A DNA stretch of 64,000 nucleotides from Clostridium estertheticum (GCF_011065935.2 NZ_JAAMNH020000001.1:641001-705000), one strand, 5' to 3'; numbered from the stretch's first letter, positions 8,850 to 17,687 are shown. A program made the numbers and translations. Notes: generated by a model not told the origin, from the letters alone.

Positions 8850-10562
8850 ATGTATAAAATTAATGATTATTATAATGAAGTTATATGCAATATTAATGAG
8901 GGTGTTATTGTTATAGATAAAATAGGTAGCATAAAAATTATTAATAATGCTGCAGAAAAAATGTTAAGAGTTAATGCAGAAAATAGCGTAGGAAAATACA
9001 TTTTAAATGTATTCCCTTTTAGTGAATTATTAAGTGTAATTGAAAATGGAGAAGTAAGTGTAAATAAAGAGCAGGGGGAATTTATTGTAACTCATAGGGC
9101 AATAACTCAAAATGGTGAAGTCATAGGCGCACTTGAAATATTTAGTAAAAATCCTGACAATAATCTATTTGGGAACGTGCAAGATGAAGGCAACGCTTCC
9201 GAAAATATTTTAAATACAATTATTAATACTGTAAATGAATGTGTAGTTGTAGTAGACAAAAATGGAATAATAACTATGATGAGTAATGCATATAAAGAAC
9301 TTATTAATTGTGAAAATCCGGAGGGAAAGCATGTAACCCAAGTTATTGAAAACACAAAATTACATATAGTAGCAAAAACTGGTGAAAAGCAATTTGGAGA
9401 ACTTCAAGAGGCCAATGGGCATAAAATGATTTCTATGAGAGTTCCTATAAAGGAAGATGGTAAAGTTATAGGAGCCATTGGAAAAGTAATGTTTAAGGAT
9501 TTGAGCAATTTCAAAATATTGAGTAATAAATTGTGGAATTTGGAAAAAGAAGTTGAATACTATAAAAAAGAGTTGTGTGGGGATGGAAAAGCAATATATA
9601 CTTTTAATAATATTATAGGACATAGTGCTAGAAGTCTTGAGGTAATGAAAATGGCTAGAAGAGTAGCTAAAATAGATTCAAACGTTTTAATTACTGGTGA
9701 GAGTGGAACTGGTAAAGAACTTTTTGCTCATGCTATTCACAATGCCAGTGGAAGATGTTTAAAACCTTTTGTAAAGATCAACTGTGGAGCTATCCCGGCA
9801 GAGCTTTTTGAGTCAGAAATGTTTGGATATGAAGAAGGCGCATTTACTGGTGCTAAAAGATCAGGTAAGAAAGGTAAGTTTGAACATGCAACTGGGGGAA
9901 CAATTTTATTAGATGAGATTGGTGATATGCCTCTGAATATGCAAGTTAAGCTCCTAAGGGTTATTCAAGAAAAAGAGTTAGTGAGGGTTGGTGGAAACGA
10001 TGTAATTAAAGTTGATGTACGAGTTATTGCCTCCACTAATAAGTCGCTAGAAGGGTTAATAAGTGATGGAAAATTTAGAGAAGATTTGTATTATAGATTG
10101 GATGTTATGCATTTGAGATTACCAGCTTTAAGAGAAAGAATAGAAGATATTGAGGAATTATCAAACGAACTTCGAATAAAAATAAGTAAAAAATATGGTG
10201 TTTACTCTGAAGGTATTTCTAGCGAAGCCATTGATTATTTAAAGTCATATAGTTGGCCGGGGAATATAAGGCAATTGGAAAATGTAATAGAAAGAGCTAT
10301 AAACTTGCTTGATGCAGATCTTTTTATAATGCCAAAGCATTTGCCAGAAAAGCTAACTAAAAATAAGATAAAAAAATATTTATTAGAAAATAATTATTTG
10401 AAAGATGTTGTTGAAACTATTGAAAAGGATCTTATTATGGAGTGTATAAGAAAAACAGGTGGAAATAAAAAAGAAACAGCAAAACAATTGGGGCTTAGCA
10501 GAGCTGGATTATATAAAAAATTAAACCGGTATAATTTAATGGAGACATGCAATCTACAATAG
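8850..10562 (+). CDS. Sigma-54 enhancer-binding activator with tandem PAS domains
   Basis: 570 aa. The order is PAS (about residues 8-75), PAS (about 118-215), AAA+ domain (about 255-490) with Walker A GESGTGKE (about 282), the sigma-54 loop GAFTGA (about 330) and Walker B GGTILLDEIGDM, then a Fis-type HTH at the end (KKETAKQLGLSRAGLYKKL). It hydrolyses ATP to open sigma-54 promoters. The PAS domains suggest control by a small ligand or redox state, and no receiver domain is present. Two copies of a 19-bp palindrome and a -24/-12 promoter lie between this gene and thl, so thl is the likely target; a similar promoter precedes the acyl-CoA dehydrogenase at 570. Start ATG follows AAGGAAGGTG. Confidence 0.93.
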   Translation: MYKINDYYNEVICNINEGVIVIDKIGSIKIINNAAEKMLRVNAENSVGKYILNVFPFSELLSVIENGEVSVNKEQGEFIVTHRAITQNGEVIGALEIFSKNPDNNLFGNVQDEGNASENILNTIINTVNECVVVVDKNGIITMMSNAYKELINCENPEGKHVTQVIENTKLHIVAKTGEKQFGELQEANGHKMISMRVPIKEDGKVIGAIGKVMFKDLSNFKILSNKLWNLEKEVEYYKKELCGDGKAIYTFNNIIGHSARSLEVMKMARRVAKIDSNVLITGESGTGKELFAHAIHNASGRCLKPFVKINCGAIPAELFESEMFGYEEGAFTGAKRSGKKGKFEHATGGTILLDEIGDMPLNMQVKLLRVIQEKELVRVGGNDVIKVDVRVIASTNKSLEGLISDGKFREDLYYRLDVMHLRLPALRERIEDIEELSNELRIKISKKYGVYSEGISSEAIDYLKSYSWPGNIRQLENVIERAINLLDADLFIMPKHLPEKLTKNKIKKYLLENNYLKDVVETIEKDLIMECIRKTGGNKKETAKQLGLSRAGLYKKLNRYNLMETCNLQ

Positions 10563-10567
10563 TACAC

Positions 10568-10586
10568 ATGTAAACTTTGTTTACAT
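10568..10586 (+). promoter_or_regulatory. Upstream activator site 1 (palindrome)
   Basis: ATGTAAAC-TTT-GTTTACAT is a perfect 8-bp inverted repeat with a 3-base spacer, 5 bases after the activator stop codon. No T tract follows, so it is not a terminator. A near copy lies at 10751. It is centred about 290 bases upstream of the predicted sigma-54 start site, within looping range for an enhancer-binding protein. Confidence 0.6.
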
Positions 10587-10750
10587 TAGCTAATTTTATA
10601 TAAATAACAGTTATAGTATTTTAGGGGAGAATTATAAAAAAAACTAAATGCATACCCATATGAAAGCATTGAAAATACTTTTAGTGATTTTTTTAACAAT
10701 AAGGTTATAATATTAACAAACTTAGCGCATGAGAATTATGGCGGTTATTT

Positions 10751-10769
10751 ATGTTAACTAAGTTTACAC
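10751..10769 (+). promoter_or_regulatory. Upstream activator site 2 (palindrome copy)
   Basis: ATGTTAAC-TAA-GTTTACAC repeats site 1 with 15 of 19 bases the same, the spacer accounting for two of the changes. It is centred about 107 bases upstream of the predicted thl start site, a classic enhancer distance. The pair supports recognition by the Fis-type HTH of the activator encoded just upstream. Confidence 0.6.
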
Positions 10770-10840
10770 TCGAAGTTGTAATTTGTGCTATAATGGAAAT
10801 AAGATGTTGATATAGTGTGCTTTACAAGGATTTATTAACT

Positions 10841-10856
10841 TGGCATGAAAAGTGCT
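10841..10856 (+). promoter_or_regulatory. Sigma-54 (-24/-12) promoter of thl
   Basis: TGGCAT-GAAAA-GTGCT keeps the invariant GG and GC dinucleotides at the required 12-base spacing and deviates from TGGCAC-N5-TTGCW at two positions. Transcription would start near 10867, 85 bases before the thl ATG. Confidence 0.7.
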
Positions 10857-10951
10857 AGTAGTATATACATAGGAATAAAATTAAAGCAAATGATGAATTC
10901 CTATTATATTGTAATAATCTATTAGAGAAATAAATAATTGGAGGTTAAAAC

Positions 10952-12130
10952 ATGAGAGACGTAGTAATTGTAGCAGCAACAAGAACAGCAATAGGAAGTT
11001 TTGGAGGAGCATTATCAAAATTGTCAGCTGTAGAAATAGGAACTATTGCAGCTAAAGAGGCTATAAAAAGATCAGGTGTTAAACCAGAATTAATACAGGA
11101 AGCTATTATCGGCAACGTAATACAAGCAGGGCTTGGACAGAATGTTGCAAGACAAATATCTATAAATGCAGGTATGTCTGAAGAATCTTCAGCACTTACA
11201 ATAAATAAAGTATGTGGTTCAGGTCTAAGAGCTGTAAGCATGGCAGCACAATTTATAATGTGTGGAGATGCAGATATAGTACTAGCCGGTGGAACTGAAA
11301 GCATGAGTAATGCTCCATACGCACTTCCAAACAATAGATGGGGTGCAAAAATGGGAGATGGAAAAGTAGTTGATACTATGATTAACGATTCTCTTTGGGA
11401 TGCGTTTAATAATTATCATATGGGAGTTACTGCAGAAAATATCGCAGAAAAATGGAATATAACAAGAGAAGATCAAGATCAATTCTCTTTAAAAAGTCAA
11501 TTAAAAACAGAAAAAGCTATAAAAGAAGGCAAATTTAAAGATGAGATAGTTCCAGTTACAATTCCTCAAAGAAAAGGTGATCCAATAGTATTTGATACAG
11601 ATGAATATCCAAAGGCTGGAACAACTATAGAAAAATTAAGGAAATTAAAACCTGCCTTTAAAAAAGATGGTACTGTAACAGCAGGTAATGCGTCAGGAAT
11701 AAATGATGGTGCAGCTATGTTTATAGTAATGTCAAAGGCTAAAGCTGATGAACTAGGAGTTAAACCTCTAGTTACAATAAAAGCTTATGCATCAGGTGGA
11801 GTAGATCCAAAAATAATGGGATATGGTCCAGTTCCTGCAACTAGAAAAGCATTACAAAAAGCAGGAATTACTGTAGCTGATTTAGATTTAATAGAAGCTA
11901 ACGAAGCATTTGCTGCTCAATCCTTAGCTGTTGCTAAAGATTTAGGCTTTAATACGGAAATAGTAAATGTTAATGGTGGAGCTATAGCATTAGGACACCC
12001 AGTAGGAGGTTCAGGAGCAAGAATACTTGTTACATTAATACATGAAATGATAAAAAGAGATTCTAAAACTGGACTTGCTACCCTATGTATAGGCGGAGGC
12101 CAAGGTACTGCCATTATTGTACAAAGATAA
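10952..12130 (+). CDS. thl: Acetyl-CoA acetyltransferase (thiolase)
   Basis: 392 aa, the usual length of clostridial Thl. The acylation Cys is in NKVCGSGLRAV (about residue 88), and the catalytic His and second Cys are in GGAIALGHPVGGSGARI (about 348) and LCIGGGQGTA (about 378). It condenses two acetyl-CoA into acetoacetyl-CoA, the first step towards butyrate or butanol, in the cytoplasm. TTGGAGG precedes ATG at 10952. The sigma-54 promoter and paired palindromes upstream indicate control by the preceding activator. It is monocistronic: a terminator follows directly. Confidence 0.95.
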   Translation: MRDVVIVAATRTAIGSFGGALSKLSAVEIGTIAAKEAIKRSGVKPELIQEAIIGNVIQAGLGQNVARQISINAGMSEESSALTINKVCGSGLRAVSMAAQFIMCGDADIVLAGGTESMSNAPYALPNNRWGAKMGDGKVVDTMINDSLWDAFNNYHMGVTAENIAEKWNITREDQDQFSLKSQLKTEKAIKEGKFKDEIVPVTIPQRKGDPIVFDTDEYPKAGTTIEKLRKLKPAFKKDGTVTAGNASGINDGAAMFIVMSKAKADELGVKPLVTIKAYASGGVDPKIMGYGPVPATRKALQKAGITVADLDLIEANEAFAAQSLAVAKDLGFNTEIVNVNGGAIALGHPVGGSGARILVTLIHEMIKRDSKTGLATLCIGGGQGTAIIVQR

Positions 12131-12140
12131 ATTAAGTAGG

Positions 12141-12169
12141 GATCAGCAAAAAAAATGCTGGTCTTTTTT
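12141..12169 (+). terminator. Terminator after thl
   Basis: Stem GATCAGCA / TGCTGGTC (one G-U pair) has an A-rich loop and a T6 tail. Confidence 0.85.
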
Positions 12170-12375
12170 ATTTGTAAAAAAACTTGTATTTATTTGCTAA
12201 CTTTTCTTAAATCGAAAAAGTGCTTAAATTTTCATGTTATACCATAAATTAAGCTGATTTTTTATCATAAATTAGGAATAGAAAAAATTTAAGATGGATT
12301 TAATAATAATGTATCATAATACTAAAGAATAAGTGCTACTATTATGGTATAATCATAATCATAGGAGTGATATAG

Positions 12376-12894
12376 ATGGTTAAAATAAAAAATGCTGTAC
12401 CAAACATTTTCACCTTAAGCAACATGTCTTGTGGGATTATGTCTATACTTATGAGCTTTGAAAGCAATTATAAATTAGCAGCACTATTTATTCTTTTAGC
12501 AGGAATATTTGATAGATATGATGGAAGGATAGCTAGGTATTTAAAAGTAGATAATGATTTAGGAAAAGAGCTAGATTCATTATGTGATTTAATATCTTTT
12601 GGTGTAGCACCTTCAATATTGATATTTAATATTTATAATTTTGTTAAGTTAGGATCTATTGGATATTTAATGGTTTTAGTTTTTCCAATAGCAGGAGCAT
12701 ATAGATTAGCAAAATATAATATTACAGATTTTGATGGAGTTTTTTCAGGGATTCCAATCACCATTACAGGCACATTCTTGGCGCTATATGCACTATTCGT
12801 GTTTAATAAACCTTTAAATTTAGGACCTACTATTTTTTTATTGATTGTATTATCTTATTTGATGTTATGTAAATTTAAATTTAAAAAAATGTAG
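12376..12894 (+). CDS. pssA: CDP-diacylglycerol-serine O-phosphatidyltransferase
   Basis: 172 aa membrane protein. The CDP-alcohol phosphotransferase motif D-x2-DG-x2-AR-x8-G-x3-D-x3-D is complete, beginning at DRYDGRIAR (about residues 50-58) and ending LDSLCD. Five or six hydrophobic helices follow. It makes phosphatidylserine from CDP-diacylglycerol and serine; the short length and sequence fit the Gram-positive type II PssA. A TATAAT-like -10 lies at 12348-12353 and AGGAGTG precedes the ATG. Confidence 0.88.
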   Translation: MVKIKNAVPNIFTLSNMSCGIMSILMSFESNYKLAALFILLAGIFDRYDGRIARYLKVDNDLGKELDSLCDLISFGVAPSILIFNIYNFVKLGSIGYLMVLVFPIAGAYRLAKYNITDFDGVFSGIPITITGTFLALYALFVFNKPLNLGPTIFLLIVLSYLMLCKFKFKKM

Positions 12895-12991
12895 CAGTAT
12901 GATTATAATAAGATATAAATGTAATTTAAATTTAAATGAGATTACTATGAAATTTTAATAAAATATGTTTTAAACCGCAATTATTATAGTT

Positions 12992-13018
12992 GCCTCACCT
13001 TATGGTGAGGCTTTTTTT
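12992..13018 (+). terminator. Terminator between convergent pssA and deacetylase genes
   Basis: GCCTCACC-TTAT-GGTGAGGC followed by T7 is a textbook terminator for pssA. It overlaps the stop codon of the convergent deacetylase. Confidence 0.9.
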
Positions 13019-13787
13019 AGTTTTTGAATCTATAATAATATTCTGGGGTATCCTCAGTAATAACTTTAAATATATAACCTGAATCTTTATAATATTCTAT
13101 GATGTCGGGTAGGGCTTTTACAGTATTTTTATTATTAAAATTGCAATGCATTAGAACTATTGCTACATTTTTATTGCCTTTATTGATTTTTGAGTTGCGA
13201 GTGAGCTGAGAGGGCATTAAATTAGGATTTATGCCATCGTATATATTAACATTCCAATCATAGACTTTAAAATTATTTTTATGAAGAGAATCTAAGAAAA
13301 AAGTATTTAGACGTTTAGAGCTACCACCTGGAAACCTAATAATCTTAGGGGCAAAACCAACGACTTGTTCAATTTTTTTAGAGGTTCTTGTCATTTCATC
13401 AATAAAATCTTCTGTACTTCTATAAATTTTTTTGAAATTATGACTATAGGTGTGAAGACCTATACTATGACCTTCATCATATATTCTCTTAAGAATTGAC
13501 TCCTTTCCTTCAATTTCTTTACCTACCACAAAAAAAGTAGCTTTTACATTTTGTTTTTTTAATATATCTAATAATGCAGCTGTAACAACATGAGTGGGAC
13601 CATCATCAAAGGTTAAATAAACATATTTTAAAGGTTTTATGTCACCAGAGTCTTTAAATAAAAGATTTAAAGATGCGGATGCAGGGATGTTTTTCACAAT
13701 AGTGTTTTTGTAGGCACTGTTAGTTAATAATAATATAATAATTGGGATAGTAAAAAAAAGAAGAATACGTCTTTTTTTTAGAGTCAT
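13017..13787 (-). CDS. Polysaccharide deacetylase (NodB domain), membrane anchored
   Basis: 256 aa. A signal anchor (residues 7-24) precedes a NodB domain: YLTFDDGPT (metal Asp about residue 62), HTYSH (zinc His pair), RFPGGSS and a late VLMHC. Such enzymes remove acetyl groups from peptidoglycan or other cell-wall glycans outside the membrane; the length and motifs are closest to PdaA/PdaB-like proteins. Substrate is not determined. Start ATG at 13787 follows an AGGTGAT-type site. It stands alone, convergent with pssA. Confidence 0.85.
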   Translation of the reverse strand: MTLKKRRILLFFTIPIIILLLTNSAYKNTIVKNIPASASLNLLFKDSGDIKPLKYVYLTFDDGPTHVVTAALLDILKKQNVKATFFVVGKEIEGKESILKRIYDEGHSIGLHTYSHNFKKIYRSTEDFIDEMTRTSKKIEQVVGFAPKIIRFPGGSSKRLNTFFLDSLHKNNFKVYDWNVNIYDGINPNLMPSQLTRNSKINKGNKNVAIVLMHCNFNNKNTVKALPDIIEYYKDSGYIFKVITEDTPEYYYRFKN

Positions 13788-13882
13788 ATTATCACCTACC
13801 TTTAATTTTTTTCATAGTTAGTTTACCCAAATAAATCACTATTAAAGCAGTATATTTTTATTTATAATTTATTGATAAATCA

Positions 13883-13912
13883 TTGACAATCAACACTAAA
13901 ATTTTGTATAAT
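13883..13912 (+). promoter_or_regulatory. Predicted sigma-A promoter of the TM1266-hydG unit
   Basis: TTGACA, an 18-base spacer and TATAAT. Transcription would start near 13919, leaving an unusually long leader of about 245 bases before the first gene. Confidence 0.6.
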
Positions 13913-13918
13913 CAATTT

Positions 13919-14163
13919 GTTCGGTATAGCTAGAATCTTCTGACTATATGGAAAAATAAGCTAATTGTTCAGCACTCTAGGTGATGATTAATTATTAAAA
14001 ATTCGAACCTAATTGTTAAGAGTTTTCTAAACAAAAGGAGGGAAAAGTATTAAACACTAATGGTGTACTTTGACCTTTTACATTTTGTAGAAGGTTTTAT
14101 TATTTGGGAAAAATTTTGGATCCCGTCGAGCAAAAAAACATGATAAAAGAATAGAGGAGTAAT
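13919..14163 (+). other. Long leader upstream of the hydrogenase regulator gene
   Basis: This untranslated stretch includes an isolated strong ribosome site, AAAGGAGGG at 14034-14042, with no start codon in range (the next triplets reach a stop quickly), and a following hairpin formed by AAAGTA and TACTTT arms. The true ribosome site of the 14164 gene is the later GAGGAG. The decoy site could be a decayed small gene or part of a structured leader. No known riboswitch consensus was recognised. Confidence 0.3.
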
Positions 14164-14409
14164 ATGGAAAAAAGAATTGGCGTTGTAGGAATTATAATAG
14201 AAGAATTTACTAATGCGACATTTGTTAACGACATACTTCACGATTTTGGACATTTAATTGTAGGAAGAATTGGAGTACCTTATAAAGATAGAGGAATATT
14301 TGTTATTTCTATAATTGTTGACGGAACAATGGATGAAATAAGCGCGATGACAGGTAAGATTGGGAAAATTCCTGGGGTAAATGTTAAATCTGCAATAACT
14401 AAACAATAG
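14164..14409 (+). CDS. TM1266-type iron-only hydrogenase system regulator
   Basis: 81 aa, one ferredoxin-like/ACT-like domain: MEKRIGVVGIIIE, then GRIGVPYKDRGIFVISIIVDG and a final IPGVNVKSAIT. This family regularly sits beside [FeFe]-hydrogenase maturation genes and is thought to regulate the system, though its ligand is not established to my knowledge. Here it is the first gene of a unit with hydG, 69 bases downstream. Start ATG follows AGAGGAG. Confidence 0.88.
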   Translation: MEKRIGVVGIIIEEFTNATFVNDILHDFGHLIVGRIGVPYKDRGIFVISIIVDGTMDEISAMTGKIGKIPGVNVKSAITKQ

Positions 14410-14478
14410 AGAAAAATTAGCGAGAATAACAAAAAAATATAGCAATGAAACAAAAAAATATATTGGAGGAATTTAAAA

Positions 14479-15894
14479 ATGAGTGAATATAAAGCTGAAG
14501 ATTTTATAATTGATTCTGAAATAGTGCGGTCCATAGAATACGGAAAGAAAATGGCTGAGGATAAAGCTTTTGTAGTGGAACTTTTAAATAAAGCTAAAAC
14601 CTGTGTTGGGCTTACTCATAGAGAAGCTTCTGTGCTTTTAAACATAGAAGATCCTGATTTATTGCAAGAAATGTTTAAAAGTGCTAAAGAAATTAAAGAA
14701 AAAATATATGGCAGGCGAATAGTAATTTTTGCACCACTATATGTAAGTAATTATTGCATAAATAACTGTCAGTATTGTGGGTACAAGCATTCAAACGATA
14801 GTATTTCAAGAAAAAAACTTAATATAGAAGAGCTAAAAGAAGAAGTGAAAATTTTAGAAAGTTTAGGCCATAAAAGGTTAGCTCTTGAAGTTGGAGAAGA
14901 TCCAGTTAATACACCAATTGAATATGTACTTGATTGCATTAAAAATATTTACTCAATAAAATTTGAGAATGGTAGTATCAGAAGAATAAATGTAAATATT
15001 GCTGCTACAACTGTTGAAGAATACAAAATGCTTAAAGATGCAGAGATAGGAACTTATATATTGTTCCAAGAAACTTACCATAAAGAAACCTATGAAAGAA
15101 TTCACCCACAAGGACCAAAACATAATTATAATTATCATACAACAGCAATGGACAGAGCAAAAGAGGCAGGTATAGATGACGTAGGTATTGGAGTTCTATA
15201 TGGCTTATATGAATATAAATACGATACAATAGCAATGCTAATGCATGCAGAACACTTAGAAGCATCTACAGGTGTAGGACCTCATACTGTATCAGTACCA
15301 AGATTAAGACCTGCAGAAAATGTAAGTCTTAAAGATTATCCATATTTAGTAACAGATGAACACTTTAAAAAATTGGTGGCAGTGTTAAGACTTGCCGTTC
15401 CTTATGCAGGAATGCTTTTATCCACAAGAGAGGATATAAAATTCAGAGAAGAAGTTTTAGCCTTAGGTGTATCTCAAGTTAGTGCAGGTTCTTGTACTGG
15501 GGTTGGTGGATATGCTGATGAATATAGTGGTCATATAAGTGATGAAAAACCACAATTTGAGATTGGAGATCATAGATCCCCAAAAGAAATTATAGAAAGC
15601 CTATGTGAAAGTGGATATATTCCAAGTTATTGTACTGCTTGCTATAGAGAAGGAAGAACTGGAGATAGATTCATGAGACTTGCAAAGAGTGGACAGATAC
15701 ACAACGTATGTCAGCCTAATGCACTTTTAACTTTAAAGGAATTTATTTTGGATTATGGTGATGAGAATATTAAAAAAATAGTGGAAGAAACTATAAGAAA
15801 AGGACTAGAAGAGATACCAAATGAAAAATCAAGAGAGGCAACGAAGGAGAAATTAGACAGAATAGAAAAGGGCGAGAGAGATTTAAGATTCTAG
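14479..15894 (+). CDS. hydG: [FeFe]-hydrogenase H-cluster maturase HydG (radical SAM)
   Basis: 471 aa. The radical SAM motif CINNCQYC (Cys about residues 93, 97, 100) and the C-terminal cluster motif CTACYREGRTGDRFM with a later Cys in NVCQP (CX2CX22C) are both present. HydG cleaves tyrosine to p-cresol, CO and cyanide, building the Fe(CO)(CN) synthon of the H-cluster. ThiH relatives lack the C-terminal motif, so the HydG call is firm. It follows the TM1266-type regulator. HydF lies downstream beyond a large hairpin element; hydE is not in the window. Confidence 0.96.
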   Translation: MSEYKAEDFIIDSEIVRSIEYGKKMAEDKAFVVELLNKAKTCVGLTHREASVLLNIEDPDLLQEMFKSAKEIKEKIYGRRIVIFAPLYVSNYCINNCQYCGYKHSNDSISRKKLNIEELKEEVKILESLGHKRLALEVGEDPVNTPIEYVLDCIKNIYSIKFENGSIRRINVNIAATTVEEYKMLKDAEIGTYILFQETYHKETYERIHPQGPKHNYNYHTTAMDRAKEAGIDDVGIGVLYGLYEYKYDTIAMLMHAEHLEASTGVGPHTVSVPRLRPAENVSLKDYPYLVTDEHFKKLVAVLRLAVPYAGMLLSTREDIKFREEVLALGVSQVSAGSCTGVGGYADEYSGHISDEKPQFEIGDHRSPKEIIESLCESGYIPSYCTACYREGRTGDRFMRLAKSGQIHNVCQPNALLTLKEFILDYGDENIKKIVEETIRKGLEEIPNEKSREATKEKLDRIEKGERDLRF

Positions 15895-15911
15895 TAGATA
15901 TAGGGTTAAAA

Positions 15912-16156
15912 AAGTATGAAGTTTATCCTACGTGATTTGCATAAGAACTCAAACTGGAAATTTGATTAAGAAATTCTAATTTTTTGCGAATGTAAAACTT
16001 TCTAGCGCTCACACTCGGCGTCCTGCCTCGGGTTCGCTAGCCTGACTTCCTGTCAGGCTTACGAAAGTTTTACATTCGCAAAAGAAGAATTTCTAAATCA
16101 AATTTCAATGTTTATGCGTTACTTACTGCAAATCACTACGGATAAACTTCATACTT
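15912..16156. repeat. Long imperfect inverted-repeat element (MITE-like or large hairpin)
   Basis: The ends are AAGTATGAAGTTTATCC and its inverse, and the two arms stay complementary with small bulges for over 100 bases each, through a TTTGCGAATGTAAAACTTTC segment. The apex is more GC-rich than the surroundings and contains a nested hairpin GCCTGAC-TTCCT-GTCAGGC. It has no coding capacity and sits between hydG and hydF. A non-autonomous transposable element or REP-like structured repeat is the best reading. No clear target-site duplication was identified. Confidence 0.65.
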
Positions 16157-16265
16157 GATATAATGTAATATCTATCGTAATTTAATCATCTTAGGAAGTA
16201 ATAAGAATAGAAACATAGAATCATATAAAAATATATAGATAATTGTAGAGTTTAAAAGTAAAAGT

Positions 16266-16331
16266 TGTGGATAATTTTTTTAGATTGAGATTAAAATGTG
16301 GATAAATTATGCTCTCATCTTCTGTGGATAA
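16266..16331 (+). promoter_or_regulatory. Cluster of three consensus DnaA boxes upstream of hydF
   Basis: TGTGGATAA, the inverse of the perfect DnaA box TTATCCACA, occurs at 16266-16274, 16297-16305 and 16323-16331, all in one orientation and 31 and 26 bases apart. No other exact copy was noticed nearby. It lies 150-210 bases before hydF. Binding of DnaA as a titration site or transcription regulator is inference; no dnaA or dnaN gene is near, so this is not the main origin. Confidence 0.5.
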
Positions 16332-16478
16332 AATTTTGTTTATTACAATTATTTTCTGGTAGTGGAGGGAAAGATAATAGCCTACCGGCTAAAAGCGTAG
16401 GATAGTCGAGGGTTTTGTAAATTTAATTTTATGTTTATAATTTTAGAAAATACATATAGAACAAGGGAGGTATAGAGG

Positions 16479-17684
16479 ATGCAGCAAACACCGAATTCTA
16501 ATAGGCTTCATATAGCTATTTTTGGAAAAAGGAATGTGGGTAAGTCCAGTTTGATCAATGCACTTACTGCGCAAGATATTGCTTTAGTATCGGAGGTAGC
16601 TGGGACTACAACGGATCCTGTATATAAGGCTATGGAGCTACTTCCAATAGGGCCTGTTGTTATTATAGATACTGCGGGACTTGATGATAAGGGAGAAATT
16701 GGAGAGCTTAGAATAAAGAAGACTAAAGAAGTTATGGATAAAACGGATTTAGCACTGCTTGTTATAGATGGAAATGTGGAAGATTTAACCTTTGAGAGTG
16801 AGTGGTATGAAGATTTAAAGAAAAGAAAAATCCCTGTAGTTGGAGTTATCAATAAGGTTGATAAAGGCGATGTGGAATTAGATAGGATTCAAAAGGTTAT
16901 AAATATAGATTTTGTTAAGGTTAGCGCTAAGGATAAAGTGAATATTGATGAACTTAAAAAGGCTGTTATGAAGATGGCCCCAGAGGATTTTGAAAAAAGT
17001 ACAATTGTTGGTGATATAGTAAAACCAAAGGCAATAGTACTCGTTGTAGCTCCACAAGATATTCAGGCACCGAAAGGGAGATTAATACTTCCACAGGTTC
17101 AAATAATAAGGGATCTTCTTGATAATGATGCAATGGCTCTAGTGGTAAAGGATAGTGAACTTGAGGACATTTTAGCTACTCTAAAGAATAAGCCTGATTT
17201 AGTAATTACGGATTCTCAGGTGTTTAAGAAAGTTAATTCTATTATACCAAAGGATGTACCGCTTACCTCTTTTTCTATACTTATGGCTAGGTATAAAGGA
17301 GATTTAAACAGTTTAGTTAAGGGTGCGAGGGCTATCGATACTCTAAAACCAGGGGATAAGGTTCTTATAGCAGAAGCTTGTACTCATCATCCTCTAGAAG
17401 GAGATATAGGGCGAGAAAAACTTCCTATGTGGCTTCAGGAAAAAGTAGGTGGTAAGTTAGATATCACAGTCTGTGCGGGAAGTTCCTTCCCAGAGGATTT
17501 AAGCGAATATAAGCTGATACTTCATTGTGGAGCTTGTATGTTCAATAGGCAACAGTTAATGTCTAGAATTAAAAGGGCTAATATTGAACAAATGCCTATT
17601 ACCAATTTTGGTATAGCTATAGCCCATATAAATGGTATATTAGATAGAGTGCTTAGCGCTTTTGAAGAAGATGCTATAAAATAA
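16479..17684 (+). CDS. hydF: [FeFe]-hydrogenase maturation GTPase HydF
   Basis: 401 aa. The N-terminal GTPase domain has P-loop GKRNVGKSSLINAL (residues 16-29), G2 in AGTTTDPV, G3 DTAGL and G4 NKVD. A dimerisation domain follows. The C-terminal cluster domain has CTHH (about residue 301) and HCGAC (about 350), the CxH...HCxxC ligands of the [4Fe-4S] scaffold. HydF receives the 2Fe precursor built by HydE and HydG and delivers it to apo-hydrogenase. Start ATG follows AAGGGAGG. It is monocistronic between the hairpin region and a terminator. Confidence 0.96.
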   Translation: MQQTPNSNRLHIAIFGKRNVGKSSLINALTAQDIALVSEVAGTTTDPVYKAMELLPIGPVVIIDTAGLDDKGEIGELRIKKTKEVMDKTDLALLVIDGNVEDLTFESEWYEDLKKRKIPVVGVINKVDKGDVELDRIQKVINIDFVKVSAKDKVNIDELKKAVMKMAPEDFEKSTIVGDIVKPKAIVLVVAPQDIQAPKGRLILPQVQIIRDLLDNDAMALVVKDSELEDILATLKNKPDLVITDSQVFKKVNSIIPKDVPLTSFSILMARYKGDLNSLVKGARAIDTLKPGDKVLIAEACTHHPLEGDIGREKLPMWLQEKVGGKLDITVCAGSSFPEDLSEYKLILHCGACMFNRQQLMSRIKRANIEQMPITNFGIAIAHINGILDRVLSAFEEDAIK

Positions 17685-17687
17685 ATT

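Noticed and set aside
16000..16080. GGTTCGCT-like sequence suggesting a tRNA T-arm
   Set aside because: No acceptor stem or cloverleaf can be drawn; it is the apex of the large inverted repeat.
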